From Paraescarpia echinospica (Eukaryota; Annelida; Polychaeta; Sabellida; Siboglinidae): a stretch of 64,000 nt of DNA. The DNA lies in assembly GCA_020002185.1 (NCBI GenBank), contig CM034534.1:10183492-10247491 (forward strand), read 5' to 3'. A model generated the notes under the pieces. The model was not told where the DNA came from and did no database searches. It saw only the letters and a program-made list of their open reading frames with translations. This document shows positions 58,071 through 64,000 of the stretch, piece after piece. The translations under genes were made by a program, and so were the position numbers. The number at the start of each line of letters is the position of its first letter. Position 1 is the first letter of the stretch.

Positions 58071-58302
58071 CCACTTGGCTCCATCACTCCAAAACAATAA
58101 AGTTGTCAATTACATTTTGTTTATGTAATCTTAGTTCAGTTGCCAAACCATGGAAAGCTTGTTGCGACATTATCGAGCTATGGATATATTATATTTGGTA
58201 CCGAAATTAGCAGTAGTGAAACTACATTACAAATAATTTATACTATAAAATGTTAAATTTTGTTTGGGTAACAATTAGTAATGTTTATGTCTTAGAACTT
58301 GT

Positions 58303-58362
58303 CACGGGAAAGAGTTTAAGTTCGAAATACTGTAATGGTGAAAATTGCTGCCCTTGGTTTGT
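58303..58362. repeat. 60-bp sequence shared with 60160-60220
   Basis: Starts CACGGGAAAGAGTTTAAGTT, ends GCTGCCCTTGGTTTGTT; about seven substitutions separate it from the second copy, in the same orientation. Confidence 0.8.
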
Positions 58363-58364
58363 TA

Positions 58365-59675
58365 TAATAATAATAATATTTTATTGATACATAATGTTCA
58401 GTATAGCACAGATGTAGTATTAATATGAAACATGTACAAATTGCTTGTGTTCCTTATTCATGTCATTTGAAATGTAAACTATAATTCGTGTCCAAAAAAA
58501 CATACCACATAAACATAAATATCTTCATGATAAACTAACTAATTATTTAGAAGACCAGGTGCATCTTAACATGAAAAAGTTACATAATGCAGAAATTAGC
58601 ATATGTTTACTAGAATTAGACGTTTTGTCCTTTTTTTGAACATATGAAGAGATGTACAATATTGTAAATAGCTATTTGCAATAAATGTATTCCATATTTT
58701 AGGACCAACATAAGCCAAAGACAATTGTCTGCAATTAGTGTTACAGTATAGTATTTTATATGTTACTTCCTGCATTGTATTATATTTATTTGTGGATATT
58801 TGCAGGACAAATACATCATTAAATATATCTGGCAACATACCCCTAGTATGCATGAACATTAGAATACCGCATAAGTATTTATTTATGTCATAAATATTCA
58901 TTATTTGATAAGATGTAAATAAAAACTGCGTATATGATCAATAAATCCTTCATGACTTATTACACGCAAAAGTCTTTTTTGGAGTAAATGAATTTTAGTT
59001 AGGTATATATTCGGGGCCCTTCCCCAGACGACATTACAGCAAGTGATATGTGGGTATATAAACATGTATTGCAGATTTAATAATGAGTTATTGTCTAATT
59101 TGTTTGTCACCTTTTTTATAATACCAATATTCTTAGAAATGTTATTTGATAGATATTTAATTTGTGCTCTCCAGTTCAATTTATTATTTATAAGCAGACC
59201 CAAAACCTTTATCTTAAGTACAGTGTTAATTTGTATGCCGTCTATGCAAATGTTATTACTCCTTTCTCTTATATTGATCGTATTACTAAAGGTCTTCGAA
59301 TATAGAGGAGTTTTCTGTATATTCAAAGAAAGTTTATCAGTTTTAAGCCATATTAATTTCAGAGTTCAGAGCATTTTTCATATCATCTATATTGTTGCCT
59401 TGAATAAAGAAGCTCGTGTCATCAACAAATATAATGCTCAACGTTGTGTCAAATAAAGTAGATAAATCATTTATGTAGATAAGAAAGAGCAAAGGTCCCA
59501 GAATTGAACCCTGCGGAACATCACATGTTATGTTTTTAAGGGAAGATTTTGTTCCATAAAATTTTACTCGTTGTTGTCTGTTACTTAAAAAGTTACGAAT
59601 CCATTGGAGTATATTCCCTCTGATTCCATAATGTTTTAATTTTCTCAAAAATATATTATGATTGGGCACCACAAT
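58365..59675 (-). mobile_element. 5'-truncated LINE, second family (minus strand)
   Basis: Minus frames read, in order: LRKLKHYGIRGNILQWIRNF, LSNRQQRVKFYG, CDVPQGSILGPLLFLIYIND and the catalytic box FVDDTSFF (59420-59670); then a thumb frame with KVLGLLINNKLNWRAQIKYL and NNVVWGRAPN-like Y.-H.T.C segment (58901-59326); then GPKIWNTF...KKRTKRLILVNIC (58596-58901). Frameshifts separate the three. AATAAA and an (ATT)n tail at 58366-58390 mark the 3' end, which abuts the 58303-58362 repeat. More AT-rich than the 11-kb LINE, so another family. Confidence 0.9.
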
Positions 59676-60159
59676 ACATTTTTACGGGGGCCTCCGCAAC
59701 ACACTTTTTTGATAATTTCTTTGTGGTCGAAACGTTTTAGGCGTAAATTGAGTACTACAATATGATGCAAATTGGTGTTCTAAGTAGGCAAAATTCGTAT
59801 TTTGCTGTGAAGTCCCTATTGTAGAACGTGGAAGGAATTAGGGCTAGTGCATTACGATACCTGGCCAATCACTGCTTCTGGGCCCCTGTAGATCCGGCGC
59901 TGAACATAGCTTAACCCATGCATAATCAACTTTTTAGATTTGAATAAAACATGTGTTTAGAAATAATCAATGCAGCCGTATTCATTTGACAATTCGAATC
60001 GAAGACTGGTGTGTGCGTAGAATACATAGCGGCTAACTTTGCAGCACTGTTAGTACAGGTATATCATCTCCCAAGCGCTGACGTTTGGTCCATTCCTATA
60101 CTAACATTTGTATCTGCTGTATGCAACGTCGTAATTGGCGACACCAGAAATAAAATTCT

Positions 60160-60220
60160 CACGGGAACGAGTTTAAGTTCGAAATACCGTAACGGTGACA
60201 ACTGCTGCCCTTCGTTTGTT
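60160..60220. repeat. Second copy of the 58303-58362 sequence
   Basis: CACGGGAACGAGTTTAAGTT ... GCTGCCCTTCGTTTGTT, same orientation. It lacks the LINE after it. Confidence 0.8.
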
Positions 60221-61080
60221 GCTCGACGATTGAGTGTCAGTTAGTATATATAAATATTAATCCGCTAACTTTTGAGTATTGTAAGTGCATCTCCGCCGAG
60301 GTGCCATAGACTAATCGCCTCCTTCTACGTTCATTGGCTTCTTTGGACCATTGTCCTCTGATCTACCAATTGGCGATGTAGTTCATAAAACACAACGATA
60401 ACCATTAGAGTAATTCACTAAGAGCATTGAATGGCGACACGTCGATGGTTGGTAGGTTACATTGTAATGTTCGTTACGTGGTGCCATTAATTAAGAAGTT
60501 CCAATTTCATACTTCTAGTATCTAATCGTCGACCCCAATGGCCTCCTGTAGGGTCTACTTTGTCTCATAACACCTAAACTGCCGAGTATTAATAACAACA
60601 ACATCATCATCATCATCGTCAACAACAACTAGTATTTTTGCCCGAAGTTCGTGACTCGGTGCCTGCTGGTGTCCACTTAAAATTGTAGGGTAGACAACTG
60701 CGTCATCCTCCCGCGCCAGGAGTCGCTGCTGCTGATTACGCCAGTGCCAGCCAGCAGTACCCCCTCACTGATCGCTTTCCGAAACTCTCAATGTAAGCCT
60801 ATGAAAACGCTCACTAGATCAGTGGTTGGCGGCAGGTCAGGTGGTCATAATAAAACTAATTTCAACCAACCGTGGTTTGTGTTACATGCGAAGTCAATTC
60901 CTAGTTTGACTCAGCTAACTTCCGCACTTCGCGTAGGAGATCTGCTAGGGCTAGTTTTGCATGGCAAACAGCCCTGGCTCGCGAGGATGTATTGCGTCGC
61001 TTGTGAAGGTTAATTCATCGCCAGGCACCACGCGCATTGAATTCTAAAAAAAATAGACTATACTAAATAAAACAGTATAT
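60221..61080. other. CpG-containing unique sequence
   Basis: No exon recognised with confidence; (CAT)n at 60604-60620. An 89-codon plus frame at 60747-61013 has no recognisable motif. Confidence 0.35.
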
Positions 61081-61089
61081 ATTTAATAT

Positions 61090-61255
61090 GTGTACACACA
61101 CACGCACGTACGCACGCACGCACACACGGGTGTATACGCGCGCACGCTCACTCGCTCACTCGCTCAGAAGCTCACACACGCTTACGCGCACACGCACACG
61201 CGCGCGCGCAAACACACACACACACACACGACTGTGCATGCGTGTGTGTGTATGA
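61090..61255. repeat. Compound CA/CG/CTCG microsatellite
   Basis: Runs of CACA, GCACGCACG, CGCTCACT and CGCGCGCG; open frames through it are artefacts. Confidence 0.9.
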
Positions 61256-61304
61256 GGTGTGAGACAGGTTTGATCAGCTTAATTTGAGTTTGGGGAAACT
61301 TCTT

Positions 61305-61691
61305 TCATATGACGACATCCTCACGCACTTGGTGAGAAATGTCCGTAGCGACAGGTACCTGTTCGAATGCGACATTTCCTGTCCCCACTTCACCACCCTC
61401 TGAAGGAGATCGAGTGCATTCTTTGTGGTCAGCGTCTAGCCCATTATACTTAGGTAACTTTGCACGTGATGGACGTCCCCTTCTGTGACGATGTCGAGGT
61501 ATATAGGCATACGTTTGTTTCAGTCGGTCGTCATCGATGTACGCATCATTGTTCCGTTCGACCAGACGCTCCACAATTCTCAAACAACCGAATTTATCGT
61601 TCACCTGGATGATGTGACGCGTTCTAGTTGTCAGCTGCCGGCGGAGTTGATCTAACCTCACCTCAGCTCGTAGTGACTGATCGGCATCCTC
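61305..61691 (-). CDS. Unrecognised open frame next to the transposase remnant
   Basis: After an in-frame TGA near 61710 a minus frame stays open for about 130 codons to a stop at 61305: AEVRLDQLRRQLTTRTRHII, DKFGCLRIVERLVERNND, HRHRRGRPSRAKLPKYNG. Charged, helix-forming start and a basic GRP-containing patch. It lies downstream on the same strand of the TRW-motif fragment at 61895-62150 and may be part of the same decayed transposase-like gene; no domain is recognised. Confidence 0.35.
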   Translation of the reverse strand, partial: EDADQSLRAEVRLDQLRRQLTTRTRHIIQVNDKFGCLRIVERLVERNNDAYIDDDRLKQTYAYIPRHRHRRGRPSRAKLPKYNGLDADHKECTRSPSEGGEVGTGNVAFEQVPVATDISHQVREDVVI

Positions 61692-61894
61692 AGCGCTTCC
61701 CCCACCGTGTCACGTGCGTCTCCTTCTTAGCATCCTTCTCTTCGCCGCAATGCCCATTTCTACACAGAACTTACAGAAGAAGACAAGATCCCCGAGTTTA
61801 GTGGTGCACCAGTCCAGCCAGAGCCCGGGCGTTTACAAGCACTCACGGTGGAAATAAATTAATATTGAAAGGCTGAGCCGAAGCTTCAGTTTCA

Positions 61895-62150
61895 GTTCAG
61901 CACTTCTCCTCCGATTCGGATGCTGATGACACGTAAGTAATCTGAGAGGCGTTGATCTACGTCAAAACTGTAGGCCTGCACCAGGAAGTCAAGCAGGCAA
62001 CGAAGGTGTACGACATTATACGTGACAGCAGGATGATGTAGCCAGAACGCGTGCACATTTCTCTCGCCGTCGCCGTCTCGCATTTGCTCCAGCGGAGGTT
62101 TGATGGACTCGAGACTCGACACCACTGTTTTGACGCCATCATGTCTCCAA
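61895..62150 (-). pseudogene. hAT/zf-MYM-type transposase-like remnant
   Basis: A minus frame reads TRWSWRHDGVKTVVSSLESI, KPPLEQMRDGDGERNVHAFW and LLDFLVQAYSFDVDQRLSDY to a stop at 61892. TRW-x-x-RHD-x-V-x-x-V followed by an acidic stretch is characteristic of hAT-related/zf-MYM-like transposase-derived proteins (from memory). A stop lies six codons before the motif and neither catalytic end is visible, so it is a fragment. Confidence 0.4.
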
Positions 62151-62290
62151 CTCCATCTAGTCTTGCATTTTCACTGTCCTCCCTGGAACCTGTTGCGTGA
62201 ATAGGCTACGTCCCACTTGTGTGAACACGCATATACCTTTGGCTATTAAATACGAAAGAACGCGGTTTTTTCAATACGTTCGCGTGCTCT

Positions 62291-62475
62291 TCAGCAGTGG
62301 CGCAGTGACTAGAGCATCGGACTCCCAATCGAGTGAACGCGTGTTCGAATCCTGTGCTGCCGTGTCGAACCTCGGGCAAGTTTGTTCACTCTGTGTTGCT
62401 TCAGTTCACTCAGCTGTATAAATGAGTATCTGGCTACAGACAGTGATGGAAGTTTGTGTATGAACAGTCTTCGCG
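62291..62475 (+). mobile_element. tRNA-derived SINE, copy 2 (intact head)
   Basis: The head has an A box (TGGCGCAGTGACTAGAGC) and a clear B box (GTTCGAATCC at 62343-62352), then GGGCAAGTTTGTTCACTC and GTTCACTCAGCTGTATAAAT, shared with copies near 13.0 and 38.9 kb. It runs into LINE sequence at about 62475 instead of the usual tail. Confidence 0.75.
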
Positions 62476-62660
62476 CCACCGCTAGACTCATCACTGTTTT
62501 AATAACCTCCTGTCTTGATTATTGCAATTCGGTTTTTACTGGTCTGCCTGCTGAACAGCTAAGTCGATTACAGAGATTGCAGAGCAGTGCAACAAGATTC
62601 GTTCTGGAAAAAAACGAAACAGGGAAACCGAAACTTTTATTTTTCAATAAAAACAATCTC
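62460..62660 (+). mobile_element. Small LINE fragment fused to the SINE
   Basis: Plus frame ATARLITVLITSCLDYCNSV then FTGLPAEQLSRLQRLQSSAT and RFVLEKNE is a non-LTR reverse-transcriptase C-terminal segment (D-Y-C-N-S and L-Q-x-x-Q-x-x-A-x-R motifs). Truncated on both sides. Confidence 0.75.
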
Positions 62661-63104
62661 ACAAAAGCCAATGTTGTCCCCAACAAGTGCCTCTGGAGGC
62701 ATGTGCACCCGTAGCACCCTAACGATACACTCGCGCAAACACGCAATTACCCTCTAGACCCCAGCTGTTTTTTGAAAAAAAGTCCCTGTTTCCACACTTA
62801 TATGTATGATGTCCTGTGTGGAAGGTGTATGGCTGACACAGGGGCGGATCAAGAATGCGAGTCTAGGGGAGGCACACAAACGTCAACTGGCGGCCGAACC
62901 AAATGGTGTAGAACATTTTTCGCCACCGCGCCGCCGTATTTTCACCTTTTCACCAGCTTCTCCGCTAACTGGGCTGGCTAGACTGTGACATCGATGGCGG
63001 TGAGGGGGGGGGTGCGGTGCGGGGGTGCTGTCGAAAACATTTTCGCCGCGGCGTCGGCGTAACTTCACATTTCCCCCATCCCGGCGTACGCACAGGTTCC
63101 TTGA
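62661..63104. other. GC-richer sequence
   Basis: Contains an internal duplication: CGCCGCCGTATTTTCACC / CGGCGTAACTTCACATTT contexts at 62925-62950 and 63045-63080 with TCGCCAC.GCG before each, on the same strand. No gene recognised. Confidence 0.4.
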
Positions 63105-63210
63105 ATGGTTCGTGCGTGCGTGCGTGCGTGCGTGCGTGTGTGTGTGTGTGCGTGTATACGTGCGTGCGTGCGTGCGTGCGTGCGAGCGTGCGTGAGCGAG
63201 TGTACACACG
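63105..63210. repeat. (CGTG)n/(GT)n microsatellite
   Basis: Tandem GCGT and GT units; Val/Cys/Ala-rich frames over it are not genes. Confidence 0.95.
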
Positions 63211-63669
63211 GTTTATGCAAATACAGTGTTACTAACATTTTAGAGGGTGATCGATTGCGTAATCGTTGGAAGCCAAACCATAATTAATCCTAACAATTTG
63301 GCTACTACTGACCCTAACCCCAACCATAACCGATTCCAATAATAACCTATGTACTATGAATACTAATTTTATCCCTAGTGAATTCATAATGAGACTGGTA
63401 CTAACCAATTGTATTCCCGACGTTTGATCCTCAACCAAAAACTATGAGTTTTGATAAAATTAACCTGGTTTAACGACGACAAGCTACGGAAGAAACATAC
63501 ATAATAAACGTTTTTTATTGTAAAGTTGTAAATCTAATTAAAACACTTGGAAGAGGCGGGAAGGTAGACAGAGCATGTAACGGCGAGGTGCTGACACCTG
63601 CCGTCTTAACAACTTATTTTGTGTGCGCAGAGCATGGTGCTGCCATCTACAGTACATCTAACTATAAAT

Positions 63670-63715
<46 letters not shown>

Positions 63716-64000
63716 ACGGGGTAAGACCACATTTAGATTTTATATTGGCGGCCATTATAACGTTTCCTTCATTTCCTGCCAAATTTTTCCTAAAATTGTC
63801 TTGAAAATATCACAGCATATTTAACTTCTATTGACACAAGTGCTGTGGAAAATTCGTGAAATTCTCATACCTCATTTTTTAGAAAACATCCACCCAAACC
63901 TGATACCCCTCAATTTCGCCTCAATCTGGTGACGAATTTTGAAATATTGGTGCGTTCTGCAAAATACCCACTGTGCGAATACGTGAGCGACTAGCGTATA
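63211..64000. other. Right edge of the window
   Basis: Telomere-like ACCCTAACCC occurs once at 63311-63320 inside degenerate CTAAC-type repeats, and an (AGT)n microsatellite of about 16 units lies at 63670-63716. Nothing else recognised. Confidence 0.4.

Noticed and set aside
62291..62360. Possible tRNA gene with A and B boxes
   Set aside because: Acceptor and anticodon stems do not pair properly and the sequence continues into a body shared with other copies, so it is a SINE head.
63311..63345. Telomere-like CCCTAACCC stretch
   Set aside because: Only one perfect unit in a short degenerate CTAAC context; insufficient for an interstitial telomere array.

Overview
The window is animal nuclear DNA. 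Coding information is cut into short exons with GT..AG borders, introns run to 14 kb, there are no operons or ribosome binding sites, and introns and flanks are full of non-LTR retrotransposon pieces, a tRNA-derived SINE, small inverted-repeat elements and tandem arrays. The protein and repeat content suggest an invertebrate, possibly a marine lophotrochozoan such as a mollusc; that placement is inference.

The one host gene I can assemble is a full-length adducin (orthologous to vertebrate ADD1/2/3 and fly hts) on the minus strand, reading right to left from an initiator ATG at 38278 to the left edge of the window. I place 18 coding exons whose phases agree at every junction, plus a likely terminal exon at 405-508 followed by AATAAA. 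Exons at 38218-16410 encode the N-terminus and the class II aldolase-like head, exons at 15555-9397 the neck and tail linker, exon 6846-7032 the conserved tail block, and five small exons (6144-6257, 5406-5480, 3897-3995, 1917-1973, 786-860) a variable tail ending in a Lys/Ser-rich basic patch. Several of these exons are too short to be seen as long ORFs; I recognised them from splice sites, phase and composition. Upstream of 38302 there are only candidate untranslated exons (44148-44298, 51947-52027, about 57910-58070) and a CpG-richer stretch at 57.1-58.1 kb that could be the promoter.

Introns and flanks: LINE remnants at 2505-2840, 7562-8230, 11070-12790, 49190-49995, 58365-59675 and 62460-62660; SINE copies near 13.0, 38.9 and 62.4 kb; inverted-repeat elements at 984-1220, 31800-32060, 32982-33574, 41008-41962 and 52982-53746; a perfect 80-bp inverted repeat at 23535-23780; tandem arrays at 8254-8815 (CA), 9676-10125 (21 bp), 13568-14092 (51 bp), 20112-20545 (25 bp), 29194-29794 (33 bp) and 55979-56640 (73 bp). 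A probable hAT/zf-MYM-like transposase remnant lies at 61895-62150.

The most unusual structure is the 51-bp array at 13568-14092. Each copy contains the 3' splice site and the first 13 coding bases of adducin exon 9, so the gene carries about ten tandem acceptors, of which only the one next to the exon gives an open frame. A second exon-edge duplication sits at the donor side of exon 3, and the variable tail is built from five consecutive phase-1 exons that could be skipped without breaking the frame.
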